A DNA stretch of 36,681 nt, taken from Kiritimatiellia bacterium. Lineage in GTDB: Bacteria > Verrucomicrobiota > Kiritimatiellia > RFP12 > UBA1067. A model generated the notes under the pieces. It did no database searches. It saw only the letters and a list, made by a program, of their open reading frames with translations, and was not told the DNA's origin. The position numbers and the translations under genes are program-made. Location: assembly GCA_017508315.1 (NCBI GenBank), contig JAFVZE010000299.1:1-36681 (forward strand), given 5' to 3'. Every line of letters begins with the position of its first letter. The stretch's first letter is position 1. Below, one piece after another: positions 7,345 through 16,178 of this stretch.

Positions 7345-10029
7345 ATGGATAAGCACTACGACGCTAAGGCCGCGGAGGCCAAATGGTATCCCTTCTGGGA
7401 GAAGAACGGTTGTTTTCACGACGAACCCGGCGAGGGTACGCCCTACAGCGTGGTCATTCCGCCGCCGAACGTGACGGGTATTCTGCACATGGGGCACGCG
7501 CTCAACCAGACGATTCAGGATATTCTCGTGCGCTGGCGGCGCATGCAGGGCCGCAATACCCTGTGGCTTCCCGGTACCGACCACGCCGGCATCGCCACGC
7601 AGAACGTGGTCGAAAAAACGCTCAAGAAGGAAGGCAAGCGCCGTCAGGATCTCGGGCGCGAGGCGTTTTTGGAGCGCGTCTGGCAGTGGAAGGAGCAGTA
7701 CGGCGGCACGATCGTCCATCAGCAGCGCATGCTCGGCAACTCCACCGACTGGGCGCGCGAGCGTTTCACTTTCGACGAAGGATGTTCCAAGGCTGTAGTC
7801 AAGGTCTTCAAACGGCTTTTCGACGAAGGGCTTGTCTACAAGGGCAACTACATCGTCAACTGGTGCCCCAGGTGCGGCACGGCGCTCGCCAACGACGAAG
7901 TCGAGCACGAGCCCAACCACGGCCATTTCTGGTATGTTCGCTATCCGGTCGTCGGATCCGGGAAGGGTGTCGCCGGCGAGCCTTACGCCGACTATGTGAT
8001 GGTCGCGACGACGCGCCCCGAAACCCTCCCCGGCGATACGGCCGTCGCCGTCAACCCGAAGGACGAACGCTACGCGCATCTTGTCGGAAAGAACGTGATT
8101 CTGCCGCTCACGGGCCGCGAGATTCCCGTCGTCGCCGACGATTACGTCGATCGCGAATTCGGTACGGGCATCGTCAAGATCACTCCCGCGCACGATCCGA
8201 ACGACTTCCTCGTGGGCAAGCGCCACGGTCTTGAAGAGATCAACATCATGAACGGCGACGGCACGATGAACGAGCTCGCCGGCGAAAAGTATGTCGGCAT
8301 GGACCGTTTCAAATGCCGCGAGGCGATCGTCGCCGATCTGGAGGCGGGCGGATATCTCGACCACATCGAAGATCTCGACAATCAGGTCGGCCACTGCTAC
8401 CGCTGCCACGAGGTCGTCGAATCGCGTCTTTCCAAACAGTGGTTCGTGAAGATGAAACCGCTCGCCGAACCGGCCATCGCCGCCGTGAAGTCGGGCGAGG
8501 TGAAGTTCGTCCCCGAGCGCTGGTCGAAGATATATTTCAACTGGATGGAGAACATTCAGGACTGGTGCATTTCGCGCCAGCTCTGGTGGGGGCACAGGAT
8601 TCCGGCATATTATCTGCGCACCGCGGACGGCGGTATCGACGAGGAGTCGGTATTCGTCGCCGAGAGCGCGGAGGAGGCGCTGGAGATGGCGAAGGCGAAG
8701 ACCGGCAACGCCGCGCTCGCCGCCGCCGATCTCGTTCAGGACGAGGACGTTCTCGATACGTGGTTCAGTTCCTGGCTCTGGCCGTTCTCGACCTTGGGCT
8801 GGCCGGAGAAGACGAAGGATCTCGAATACTACTATCCGACGGCTGATCTGGTTACGGCGCAGGACATCATTTTCTTCTGGGTCGCCAGAATGATGATGGC
8901 GGGCATCCATTTCATGGGCCGGCCGCCGTTCAGAAACATCGTCATCCACGGTATCGTCCGCGCCGCCGACGGTTCGAAAATGTCGAAGTCAAAGGGCAAT
9001 TCGCTCGACCCTCTGGAACTCATCGACATGTATTCGGCCGACGCGCTCCGCTTCTCGATCGCGCTTATAACATCGCTCGACTGCGACACCAAGGTCAACA
9101 AGGAAAAGTTCGAGATCGGGCGCAACTTCACGACGAAGATATGGAACGCCGCGCGCTTCCTGGAGATGAACACTCCGGCGGAGGGATTCGGTGAAATCGC
9201 CGGCGAGCTCACCGCCGACGAGAAGCATATTCTCATGGCGACCGACAAGGCCTGCCGCAGAATGTCGGAGATTCTCGAAAACTACCGCATTCAGGACGGT
9301 GCGCTCGCCGTATACGATTTCTTCTGGCGGCAGATCTGCGACTGGTACGTCGAATACGCCAAGGATGCGCCCGACAGGAACCGCGCGTTCGCGATTCTGC
9401 GCGACGTCTTCTACAAGGCGCTGAGGCTCCTGCATCCGTATATGCCGTTCGTCACCGAGGAGGTCGCCCATCAGCTCGGCTATCTCAAGGACGGCGAGAC
9501 GATCATGCGTCAGGAATATCCCGCCGGTTACTCCGAGGCGGAGAAAGCGGCGTGGGGGCTGTCGGACGAGGTGTACGATTTCGTCGAGAGGAAGCGCGAG
9601 GCGATTACGGCTCTTCGCGCGCTCAGAGCCGAATACAAGGTGCCCCCGGCGACCTTCGTCAAGGTGACTATCGCAACCGGCGACGAGCGCGCCTCCGGCG
9701 AGGTCGAATCGCTCAAAAAAGCGATGCGCGCCGAGACGGTGGAGTTCGCTTCGGCGGACAGCGATCTTGCGATGCCCTCGAAGCTTACGGCGTTCGGTAC
9801 GGTATACTTAAGCCTTGAAGGTCTTGTCGACAAGGCGGCGGAGTCGAAGCGCATCGCCGGAGAGCTCGCGAAGCTCGCCGGTTTCATCAGATCGTCAGAG
9901 GCGAAGCTCGCCAACAAGGCGTTCGTCGATCACGCTCCGGCGGCGATCGTCGAAGAGGCGCGGCGCAAGCTTGAGGAGAACCGCGCCAAGGTCGCCCAGC
10001 TTGAGAAACTCGCGAAACTTTTCGCCTGA
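7345..10029 (+). CDS. valS: Valyl-tRNA synthetase
   Basis: An 894-residue class I aminoacyl-tRNA synthetase that charges tRNA-Val in the cytoplasm. The HIGH motif is H-M-G-H at residues 48-51 after 'PPPNVTG', and KMSKS is at residues 545-549. A CP1 editing domain lies between (with 'TTRPETLPGDTAVAVNP'), along with a C-x-x-C zinc-like pair in 'WCPRCGTALAN'. The C-terminal anticodon-binding domain ends in a coiled-coil tail ('KLEENRAKVAQLEKLAKL'), as in bacterial ValRS. I chose ATG 7345 because upstream in-frame codons run into the preceding gene and the promoter, while 'DKHYDAKAAEAKWYPFWEK' is the family N-terminus. Only a weak purine-rich RBS precedes it. Confidence 0.97.
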   Translation: MDKHYDAKAAEAKWYPFWEKNGCFHDEPGEGTPYSVVIPPPNVTGILHMGHALNQTIQDILVRWRRMQGRNTLWLPGTDHAGIATQNVVEKTLKKEGKRRQDLGREAFLERVWQWKEQYGGTIVHQQRMLGNSTDWARERFTFDEGCSKAVVKVFKRLFDEGLVYKGNYIVNWCPRCGTALANDEVEHEPNHGHFWYVRYPVVGSGKGVAGEPYADYVMVATTRPETLPGDTAVAVNPKDERYAHLVGKNVILPLTGREIPVVADDYVDREFGTGIVKITPAHDPNDFLVGKRHGLEEINIMNGDGTMNELAGEKYVGMDRFKCREAIVADLEAGGYLDHIEDLDNQVGHCYRCHEVVESRLSKQWFVKMKPLAEPAIAAVKSGEVKFVPERWSKIYFNWMENIQDWCISRQLWWGHRIPAYYLRTADGGIDEESVFVAESAEEALEMAKAKTGNAALAAADLVQDEDVLDTWFSSWLWPFSTLGWPEKTKDLEYYYPTADLVTAQDIIFFWVARMMMAGIHFMGRPPFRNIVIHGIVRAADGSKMSKSKGNSLDPLELIDMYSADALRFSIALITSLDCDTKVNKEKFEIGRNFTTKIWNAARFLEMNTPAEGFGEIAGELTADEKHILMATDKACRRMSEILENYRIQDGALAVYDFFWRQICDWYVEYAKDAPDRNRAFAILRDVFYKALRLLHPYMPFVTEEVAHQLGYLKDGETIMRQEYPAGYSEAEKAAWGLSDEVYDFVERKREAITALRALRAEYKVPPATFVKVTIATGDERASGEVESLKKAMRAETVEFASADSDLAMPSKLTAFGTVYLSLEGLVDKAAESKRIAGELAKLAGFIRSSEAKLANKAFVDHAPAAIVEEARRKLEENRAKVAQLEKLAKLFA

Positions 10030-10045
10030 AAATTAAGGAGTTGCG

Positions 10046-10960
10046 ATGAACGGCGGTTGGATTGATCTTCAGATAAACGGATACGGCGGGGTCAACTTCA
10101 ACGCGCCGGGATTGACCGTCGAGGCGGTGAAGGAGGTTACCGAGCGTCTTGAGCGCGACGGAACCTCCGGCTATCTGCCCACGCTCGTCACGCTCGATCC
10201 GGAGCTTCTCATCGGATCTGTGCGCACGATCGTGGCGGCGCGAAAAAAATACGCCGTCTGCGAGCGCAACATTCTCGGTTTTTTCTTCGAAGGACCGTTC
10301 ATCTCCGGTGAGCCGGGCGCCGTCGGCGCACATGCGCCGGAGTGGGTCGCCGAGCCTTCGAAGGAGCTTTTCGGGCGCTTTCAGGACGCCGCCGAAGGTT
10401 TGGTAAGGATGGTCAACGTCGCGGCGGAAAAGCCGGGAATGCCCGAGTTCGTGAAATACCTCTCCGAAAGCGGGGTGACCGTTACGATGGGGCATCAGAT
10501 GGCGAAATCCCCGGCCGATGTGGAATCCTGCATTCAGGCGGGGGCCAAGGCCTTCACTCATCTCGGCAACGGTCTGCCCAACGAGATCAACCGCCACGAG
10601 AACGCGATTTTTACGGCGCTTGCCGACGACCGCGTGAGCGTGATGTTCATCCCCGACGGCTTCCATCTGCCCGATACTCTGCTCAAGATTTATCTCAGGG
10701 CCGTTCCCTTGAAGCGGCTTGTCGCGGTTTCCGATTCGCAGTACCCGGCCGGGATGCCGCCGGGCGTTTATCCAGTGGGCGGACTGGACGCCGTGCTGGA
10801 GCCGAGCGGACTTTTGTGGTATCCGCCGCGCAAGTGTCTTGTCGGGGCGACGATGCCGATCGCAAAGACAATGGAAATTCTTTCGGAACGCGTCGGCGCC
10901 ACGCCGGAGGAGTGCCGCGCGATCGGGCGCGACAATCCGCTCGCGCTCATCGGAATGTAA
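10046..10960 (+). CDS. Minimal NagA-like N-acetylglucosamine-6-phosphate deacetylase
   Basis: A 304-residue amidohydrolase resembling NagA, which deacetylates GlcNAc-6-phosphate to glucosamine-6-phosphate. Active-site residues line up in order: Glu82 in 'FEGPF', His150 in 'MGHQ', His172 in 'THLGN', His207 in 'DGFH' and catalytic Asp230 in 'VSDS'. E. coli NagA has about 382 residues; here roughly 50 N-terminal and 35 C-terminal residues are missing, the parts that form the small beta-sandwich domain. The short start is real: AAGGAG lies 5 nt before the ATG and an in-frame TAA sits at 10034-10036. The symporter downstream may import its substrate. A related deacetylase with another substrate is possible. 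Confidence 0.75.
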   Translation: MNGGWIDLQINGYGGVNFNAPGLTVEAVKEVTERLERDGTSGYLPTLVTLDPELLIGSVRTIVAARKKYAVCERNILGFFFEGPFISGEPGAVGAHAPEWVAEPSKELFGRFQDAAEGLVRMVNVAAEKPGMPEFVKYLSESGVTVTMGHQMAKSPADVESCIQAGAKAFTHLGNGLPNEINRHENAIFTALADDRVSVMFIPDGFHLPDTLLKIYLRAVPLKRLVAVSDSQYPAGMPPGVYPVGGLDAVLEPSGLLWYPPRKCLVGATMPIAKTMEILSERVGATPEECRAIGRDNPLALIGM

Positions 10961-10977
10961 AACACGGGAGAGATGTT

Positions 10978-12498
10978 ATGATTCAGAAAAGTCTCGCGCT
11001 CGCCGATTACGCCGTCATCGTCGCGTTTTTCGCGGTGATGATCGGGGTCGGGGTGTATTACAGCCGCAGGTCGAAGTCTTCCGACCAGTTTTTCGGCAAC
11101 GACAAAACCGTTCCCTGGTGGCTTTCCGGCGTGAGCTTTTACATGAACAGCTTTTCGGCGCTCGCCTTCGTCATGTATTCGGCGCTCGCCTACAAGTTCG
11201 GCTGGGTGCCGGTTACCGTGAGCTGGCTTTCGGTGCCGGCGGTTCTTTTGGGGGCGTGGTTTCTCGCTGTGCGGTGGCGGAGAGCGGCGAAGGGCAGCCC
11301 CATCGACTACATCGCCTCGCGCTATACCCCGGGGATGTGCCGCACGCTCGCGATTCTCGGGCTCCCCATGCAGCTTCTCGACAATGCCCTCAAGCTTCTG
11401 GCGATCGGCACCGTGGTAGGCGTGGGGATGGGATTTCCGCTTTTCTGGTCGATCTGCCTTTCCGGTGTCATCATTGTTCTCTACACTTTTCTGGGCGGAC
11501 TCAAGGCGACGCTCACCTGCGACTTCATTCAGTTCCTGATCATTCTCGCGGTAGTCTTCACTCTGCCGTTCATGTGCCTCGAACGGCTGGCCGATTCCGG
11601 CGGCGGCGAAGGGCTCATGTTCGGAATGAAGACTTTCTTTGAAAAGGTGCCGGTCGGATTTTTCGATTTCACCGCCGGAAAGTACACCTGGGTGTATATG
11701 CTCGTATTTTTCTGCGCGGTAGGCTCCACGCTCTCGACCAACTGGTCGCTCGTGCAGCGTTACTATTCAACCAAGAGCGAGCGCGACGCGAAGAAGATGG
11801 CGTATCTCGTCGCGGCGCTGCTTTTCGTCGGCCCGCCGCTGTTTTTCTTTCCGGCGATGGCGGCGCGGATTTTCATCCCGGACATTCCCGAAGCGGAGAT
11901 GAACGGCGTTTACGCGATCGTGTGCAAATCGGTTCTCCCCGTCGGCATGGTCGGCATGGTCATCGCCGCGATGTTCTCGGCGACCATGAGTTCGCTCGCC
12001 GGCAACTTCAACGCCGTCGCGGCGGTCATCGTCAATGAGCTGTACCTCAAACTCGACCGCACGGCAAGCGCGGCGCGTCGTATGATCGCCGCGCGTCTCG
12101 CGACGATTCTGACCGGCGGCGCGGTGGTGGCGCTCACGTTCGTCATGCAGTACGCGCAGGGGGCGGACGATCTTTTCAATCTTTCCAACAAGGTCTTCGG
12201 CGTGTTTCTGCCGCCCATCGCGATTCCGATGCTCGCGGGCATCTTCGTTCGCCGGCTTTCCAGACGCTCGGGGATGGTCGCTCTCGTCGGCGGTATAGCC
12301 GTCGGGCTTTGCGTGTTCTTCATCGGCGGGATCAGGGAGTATTCGTATCTGCGCGAGATGATCTGGGTGTTTCCGATAACCGCGGCGTCGACGGCCGTTT
12401 TGCTCGTTGCCGGAACGAAAATCTTCCCGGACAAGGACGATGAGCGCGCCGAGGTCGACGGATTTTTCGACCGGATCGAAGGAAAGGCGGGAAAGTGA
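10978..12498 (+). CDS. Sodium:solute symporter (SSS family)
   Basis: A 506-residue inner-membrane protein with about 13 hydrophobic segments and SSS (SLC5-like) features: 'FFAVMIGVGVYYSRRSKSSDQFFGN' pattern after helix 1, 'VPWWLSGVSFYMNSFSA' and 'YTFLGGLKATLTCDFIQ' around helices 5-6. These resemble SGLT, sialic acid and other sugar/organic-anion transporters. GGGAGA lies 7 nt before ATG 10978. It follows the NagA-like gene by 17 bp, so the pair probably forms an uptake-and-deacetylation unit; an amino sugar or sialic acid is a possible cargo (inference). Its stop overlaps the cmk start by one base. Confidence 0.88.
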   Translation: MIQKSLALADYAVIVAFFAVMIGVGVYYSRRSKSSDQFFGNDKTVPWWLSGVSFYMNSFSALAFVMYSALAYKFGWVPVTVSWLSVPAVLLGAWFLAVRWRRAAKGSPIDYIASRYTPGMCRTLAILGLPMQLLDNALKLLAIGTVVGVGMGFPLFWSICLSGVIIVLYTFLGGLKATLTCDFIQFLIILAVVFTLPFMCLERLADSGGGEGLMFGMKTFFEKVPVGFFDFTAGKYTWVYMLVFFCAVGSTLSTNWSLVQRYYSTKSERDAKKMAYLVAALLFVGPPLFFFPAMAARIFIPDIPEAEMNGVYAIVCKSVLPVGMVGMVIAAMFSATMSSLAGNFNAVAAVIVNELYLKLDRTASAARRMIAARLATILTGGAVVALTFVMQYAQGADDLFNLSNKVFGVFLPPIAIPMLAGIFVRRLSRRSGMVALVGGIAVGLCVFFIGGIREYSYLREMIWVFPITAASTAVLLVAGTKIFPDKDDERAEVDGFFDRIEGKAGK

Positions 12499-13178
12499 TG
12501 GCAAATGTGATTGCGGTCGACGGCCCTTCGGGGGCCGGCAAGTCGTCGGTGTCGAGGATCGTCGGCAAGCGCTTGGGATATTTGCATGTCGACTCCGGGG
12601 CGCTGTACCGGATAATGACATGGCGGTGCCTTGAGTGCGGTGTCGATACGGACGATGAAGCGGCGGTTGCCGCTTTCGCCGGCGGGGTGGAGATCGAATG
12701 CCGCGTCGAGGACGGGCACATCGCCTACTATGTCGGCGGCGAGGCTCCCGGCGAGAGGATCCGCACTCCGCAGATCAACGCCCACGCCTCGAAAGTCGCC
12801 AAAGTCAAGGAGGTGCGCGACTGCATAACCGCACTCCTGCGCGGCATGTCCGGGTACGGCAATCTGATAATCGAAGGCCGCGACATCACTTCGGCGGTTT
12901 TCCCGGATTCGCCGGCCCGGTTCTATCTGACAGCTTCCGCCGAGGCGCGGGCGCGCCGCCGCCGGAAGGAAGAAGTGGAAAAAGGCATCGCCAACCAGAG
13001 CGAAGAGGCCGTCAAAGCGTCGCTTCTGGCGCGCGACGCCATCGATTCGACGCGCAAGCACGCGCCGCTTGTGAAGGTCGACGGGGTCGTGGAGATCGAT
13101 TCGAGCGACATGACGCTCGAAGAGGTCGTTCAGGCGGTGGTGGACGCGCTTCCCGAAGGCTGGAAGGCGGCGGAGTAG
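12498..13178 (+). CDS. cmk: Cytidylate kinase
   Basis: A 226-residue (d)CMP kinase that phosphorylates CMP and dCMP with ATP for nucleotide synthesis. The P-loop G-P-S-G-A-G-K-S is at residues 9-16. Typical Cmk features follow: 'LHVDSGALYR', 'EGRDITSAVFPDSPARFYL' and 'RDAIDSTRKHAPL' (the family's R-D-x-x-D-S-x-R motif). Length is standard. The ATG overlaps the symporter stop by one base (TGATG); a GTG one codon earlier is possible. It opens a housekeeping run. Confidence 0.95.
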   Translation: MANVIAVDGPSGAGKSSVSRIVGKRLGYLHVDSGALYRIMTWRCLECGVDTDDEAAVAAFAGGVEIECRVEDGHIAYYVGGEAPGERIRTPQINAHASKVAKVKEVRDCITALLRGMSGYGNLIIEGRDITSAVFPDSPARFYLTASAEARARRRRKEEVEKGIANQSEEAVKASLLARDAIDSTRKHAPLVKVDGVVEIDSSDMTLEEVVQAVVDALPEGWKAAE

Positions 13179-13184
13179 GCGGCG

Positions 13185-13472
13185 ATGGACTGGTGCAGCG
13201 AAACCGCCGATGGCGTTGTTTTGAGCGTCAGAGCCAAGCCGCGTTCTTCCCGTGCGGGCATCGACGGCTTTATGGGCGATGCGCTCGTGGTGCGAATCCG
13301 CTGCGCACCGGTCGACGGCAAGGCCAACAAGGAGCTCGTCGAGACTTTGGCCGATGAATTTTCGGTTCCCAAATCAAGGGTCGAGTTCAGGTCCGGTGAA
13401 TCTTCGAAATCCAAGCGCATATTGCTCAAGGGGGTGGATCTTGCGGTGGTCAAAGCCAAAATCGGAATGTGA
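13185..13472 (+). CDS. DUF167/YggU family protein
   Basis: A 95-residue protein of the widespread DUF167 (YggU) family, whose biochemical role is unknown. Hallmarks are 'SVRAKPRSSRAGIDG' at the N-terminal strand, 'RIRCAPVDGKANKELVETLA' and 'SGESSKSKRILLKG'. Genes of this family often sit beside housekeeping genes, as here between cmk and coaB. The ATG is 6 bp after the cmk stop. Confidence 0.88.
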   Translation: MDWCSETADGVVLSVRAKPRSSRAGIDGFMGDALVVRIRCAPVDGKANKELVETLADEFSVPKSRVEFRSGESSKSKRILLKGVDLAVVKAKIGM

Positions 13473-13482
13473 TGTCGCCGAG

Positions 13483-14109
13483 GTGCGGCTTCCGAGATTC
13501 GTAGTCACCGCCGGTCCCACGCGCGAACATCTCGATCCGGTGCGCTTCCTCTCCAACCCGAGCACCGGCAAGATGGGTTTCGCCGTCGCGGCGGAGGCCG
13601 CCGGGCGCGGATGCGAGACGATTCTGGTTTCGGGACCGGTCGCGCTGAAAACTCCGGCGGGGGTAAAGCGCGTCGATGTCGTTTCCGCCCGCGAAATGTG
13701 CGCGGCGGTCAAGGAGGCCGTGAAGGGCGCTCCGGCGGTGCTCGTCGCGACGGCGGCGGTCGCGGACTGGCGGCCGGCAGAATGCGCGGGGCGGAAACTC
13801 AAGAAAAGGGAAATGTCCGGCACGCTCCGGCTCGTGCGCAATCCCGACATCCTCAAGACGGTAAAAGGAGTGCGCAAGATCGGTTTTGCCGCGGAGACCG
13901 GTGCGCCGGAGCGCGAGGCGGCGCGCAAGTGCCGGGAAAAGAAGCTGGAGTTCGTCGTCGCCAACGACGTGACCGAAAAAGGGGCTGGCTTCGGGTGCGA
14001 CACCAACCGCGTGAAGTTCGTGTTCCCGGACGGCGGCGTCAGGGAGTTTCCGCTCATGAGCAAGCGTCTTGTCGCCAGAAGGATCGTCGATGAAGTGCTT
14101 CGTGCTTAA
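13483..14109 (+). CDS. coaB: Stand-alone phosphopantothenate-cysteine ligase (CoaB)
   Basis: A 208-residue protein that covers only the CoaB half of the usual CoaBC fusion. It joins 4'-phosphopantothenate to cysteine using a nucleotide triphosphate in coenzyme A synthesis. Motifs: 'TAGPTREHLDPVRFLSNPSTGKMG' pattern near the N-terminus, 'ATAAVADWRP', 'KLKK', 'NPDILKTV', 'IGFAAET' and 'VVANDV'. The decarboxylase (CoaC) half is absent from the window. The start is uncertain: GTG 13483 fits the domain boundary and has no ATG alternative; TTG 13441 lies in frame upstream. The 3' end overlaps the next gene by 20 bp. Confidence 0.88.
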   Translation: MRLPRFVVTAGPTREHLDPVRFLSNPSTGKMGFAVAAEAAGRGCETILVSGPVALKTPAGVKRVDVVSAREMCAAVKEAVKGAPAVLVATAAVADWRPAECAGRKLKKREMSGTLRLVRNPDILKTVKGVRKIGFAAETGAPEREAARKCREKKLEFVVANDVTEKGAGFGCDTNRVKFVFPDGGVREFPLMSKRLVARRIVDEVLRA

Positions 14110-14764
14110 CGGCTGGGCGGCGAGCGAGCGGGCGTGGGATCTCTGCAAATTCGGCCGCGACCGGATTTTCTCCTACATCGAGCAGCTTGACGGGCTTGCG
14201 GAAAAGGAACTCACCGCCTGCGAGGGCGCGGTTCTGGTGGGCTGGTCGATGGGCGGTTCGACCGCGCTGCGCCTTGCGCTGGATCATCCCGGCAAAATCC
14301 GGGGACTCGTGCTGGTCGCGGCCACTCCCAGAATGATGGAGGAGCGCGAAAGCGGCTGGAAGGGAATGTCGATGCGGCGTCTGGAAGCGTTGCGCCGCGG
14401 AGTGGAACTGACGCACGGAGAGGGGTTTTTCGGAACTCCCGAGGGACGGCCGAACCCGTACATGGCCGACTGCGACGAGAACCTCCGCCGCGGCCTTAAA
14501 TATCTTTATGAAACCGATCTGCGCGACCGGCTGACGGCGGTCGCGCCGTTGGACATCCCGGCGGCGATATTTCAGGCCGAGCGCGACGGGATAGTGCGCG
14601 CGTCGAACGCGGAATTTCTCGCCGGATTGTTTTCGGGACGCGAACTTGTAACGGTTCCGGGAGCAGAGCATGCTCTGCCGGTCGAGATTCCCGGACTCAT
14701 CGACGAGGCGGTGGCGAAGATAAAAGCCGAAATTTCCGAATTTGATATAATATCCGCCAAATGA
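14090..14764 (+). CDS. BioH-like alpha/beta hydrolase
   Basis: A 224-residue alpha/beta-hydrolase with 'LNGWAASERAW' near its start and nucleophile Ser53 in G-W-S-M-G-G. The triad is completed by Asp166 ('AERDGIV') and His194 ('GAEHALP'). The 28-residue Asp-His spacing equals that of E. coli BioH, a pimeloyl-ACP methyl ester esterase of biotin synthesis. BioH is longer (about 256 residues) and no other bio gene is present, so the biotin role is only plausible. It overlaps coaB by 20 bp and der by 4 bp; the der promoter lies within its 3' end. Confidence 0.72.
   Translation: MKCFVLNGWAASERAWDLCKFGRDRIFSYIEQLDGLAEKELTACEGAVLVGWSMGGSTALRLALDHPGKIRGLVLVAATPRMMEERESGWKGMSMRRLEALRRGVELTHGEGFFGTPEGRPNPYMADCDENLRRGLKYLYETDLRDRLTAVAPLDIPAAIFQAERDGIVRASNAEFLAGLFSGRELVTVPGAEHALPVEIPGLIDEAVAKIKAEISEFDIISAK
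14743..14751 (+). promoter_or_regulatory. Extended -10 promoter of der inside the upstream gene
   Basis: TGA-TATAAT (14743-14751) lies within the last codons of the hydrolase gene. The der ATG begins 9 nt after the -10, which predicts a leader of about 3 nt. No -35 match is seen at the usual distance. Confidence 0.55.
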
Positions 14765-16119
14765 ATGTCGTATCGTTAGTAGGACGCCCCAACACCGGCA
14801 AGAGCGCGCTTTTCAACCGTATCGCGAAAAAGCGCGTGGCTATAGTGTTTGATCAGCCCGGAGTCACCCGCGATCGTGTCACCCGCGAAGTCGAGATGTC
14901 GGGGCGCAAGGTTATGCTCGTCGACACCGGCGGCATCGCTTTCGACAAACGGGTCACCCGCGATCCGCTTGATGAGGAGACGCGCAACCAGGCCGCGCTC
15001 GCGGTGGAGGATTCGGCCGTCTGCGTGATCGTGGTGGACGCCAGAGAGGGCATAACGCCGCTCGACAGCGAAGTCATAAAGCGTGTGCGGGAGTCGGGGG
15101 TCGCCTGTATCATCGCGGCGAACAAGTGCGACAACGCCGGGGACGACTGGCGGGCCGCGGAGTTCGAGCGCTTCGGACTGCCGGTTTTCGCGACGAGCGC
15201 CGAACACGGCCGCGGGGTGGAATCGCTCATCGCCGATGTCGTGTCGAAACTGCCGCCCGCGAAGGAGGACGAATCGAAAAACCGTCCGCTCCGGGTGGCG
15301 GTGATCGGCCGGCCGAATGCGGGAAAATCCTCCTACATCAACCGTCTTCTCAATGCGCCGAGGGTGATAGTCTCCGAGATCGCCGGCACCACCCGCGATG
15401 CGGTCGAGGTTCCGTTCTCCATCGGTTCGGGGCCGGAGGCCCGGCACTACATGCTGGTGGACACCGCCGGCATGAAACAGCACACGAAGATGTCGAAGAC
15501 CTCCGTCGACAATTTCTCGCTTTTCCGCAGCGAACAGGCCATCGCCGAGGCGGATGTCGTCCTGCTGCTGCTGGATGCCAAGATGGGGCCTACGATGCAG
15601 GACAAGCGCATCGCCGGGAAAGTTCTGGAATCCCATCGCGCCTGCGTAATCCTCTGCCAGAAATGGGACCTCGCCCAGGAAGACGGCATGACCGAGACGA
15701 AGGCGCTGCCGGCGCTCCGGCAGATGATGCCGTTTCTCAATTTCGCGCCGGTCGTGTTCTGTTCCAACAAGTCCGGTTACAACATCCGCAAGACCGTCAG
15801 CGCCATCGACCGTGCGGCGGCGAGCGCGGGGATGCGCCTGCCCACGGGAATGCTGAACCGGGTGCTCGTGTCGGCGGCGAAAAAGACGCTCTCGCCGATG
15901 ATAAAAGGCAGGCGGCTGAAAATATACTACGGTCTTCAGGTTTCAACCAATCCGCAGACGATCCGGCTGTTCGTCAACGATCCCAAACTGGTCACCCCGG
16001 CGTATCTGTCGTTTCTGGAAAAGAACATCCGTGCGCGTTTCGGACTCGAGGGGGCGCCGCTGAGAATATTCCTGAAGGCCCGTTCGCGCAACTCGTCGGG
16101 TTCGGATCCTCAAGCCTGA
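14761..16119 (+). CDS. der: Ribosome-assembly GTPase Der (EngA)
   Basis: A 452-residue tandem-GTPase needed for 50S ribosomal subunit maturation. G-domain 1: P-loop 'GRPNTGKSALFN' from residue 8, 'DTGGIAF' (G3) and 'ANKCD' (G4). G-domain 2: P-loop 'GRPNAGKSS' at residues 183-191 and 'DTAGMKQ' (G3). Its G4 motif reads Q300-K-W-D rather than N-K-x-D. A C-terminal KH-like domain ends with 'RARFGLEGAPLRIFLKAR', the family hallmark. Length is normal. It overlaps the upstream hydrolase by 4 bp but also has its own promoter. No SD-like site is apparent, which fits a near-leaderless mRNA. Confidence 0.97.
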   Translation: MNVVSLVGRPNTGKSALFNRIAKKRVAIVFDQPGVTRDRVTREVEMSGRKVMLVDTGGIAFDKRVTRDPLDEETRNQAALAVEDSAVCVIVVDAREGITPLDSEVIKRVRESGVACIIAANKCDNAGDDWRAAEFERFGLPVFATSAEHGRGVESLIADVVSKLPPAKEDESKNRPLRVAVIGRPNAGKSSYINRLLNAPRVIVSEIAGTTRDAVEVPFSIGSGPEARHYMLVDTAGMKQHTKMSKTSVDNFSLFRSEQAIAEADVVLLLLDAKMGPTMQDKRIAGKVLESHRACVILCQKWDLAQEDGMTETKALPALRQMMPFLNFAPVVFCSNKSGYNIRKTVSAIDRAAASAGMRLPTGMLNRVLVSAAKKTLSPMIKGRRLKIYYGLQVSTNPQTIRLFVNDPKLVTPAYLSFLEKNIRARFGLEGAPLRIFLKARSRNSSGSDPQA

Positions 16120-16162
16120 CAATACGCCGCTCGACGTTTAAGCGCATTCAACGGCGCGGTTT

Positions 16163-16171
16163 TGGTATAAT
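16163..16171 (+). promoter_or_regulatory. Extended -10 promoter of tyrS
   Basis: TGG-TATAAT (16163-16171) within the 59-bp gap after der. The ATG at 16179 begins 7 nt after the -10, so transcription would start at or one base before it. The region 16146-16181 matches the promoter of the exported sugar cluster at 29 of 36 positions. Confidence 0.65.
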
Positions 16172-16178
16172 ACGCCGT

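Noticed and set aside
7288..8949. 553-codon minus-strand open frame
   Set aside because: Antisense to valS and running into its promoter region.
12495..12500. GTG start of cmk one codon upstream
   Set aside because: ATG at 12498 gives the family N-terminus and the common TGATG overlap; GTG cannot be excluded but adds only one Met.
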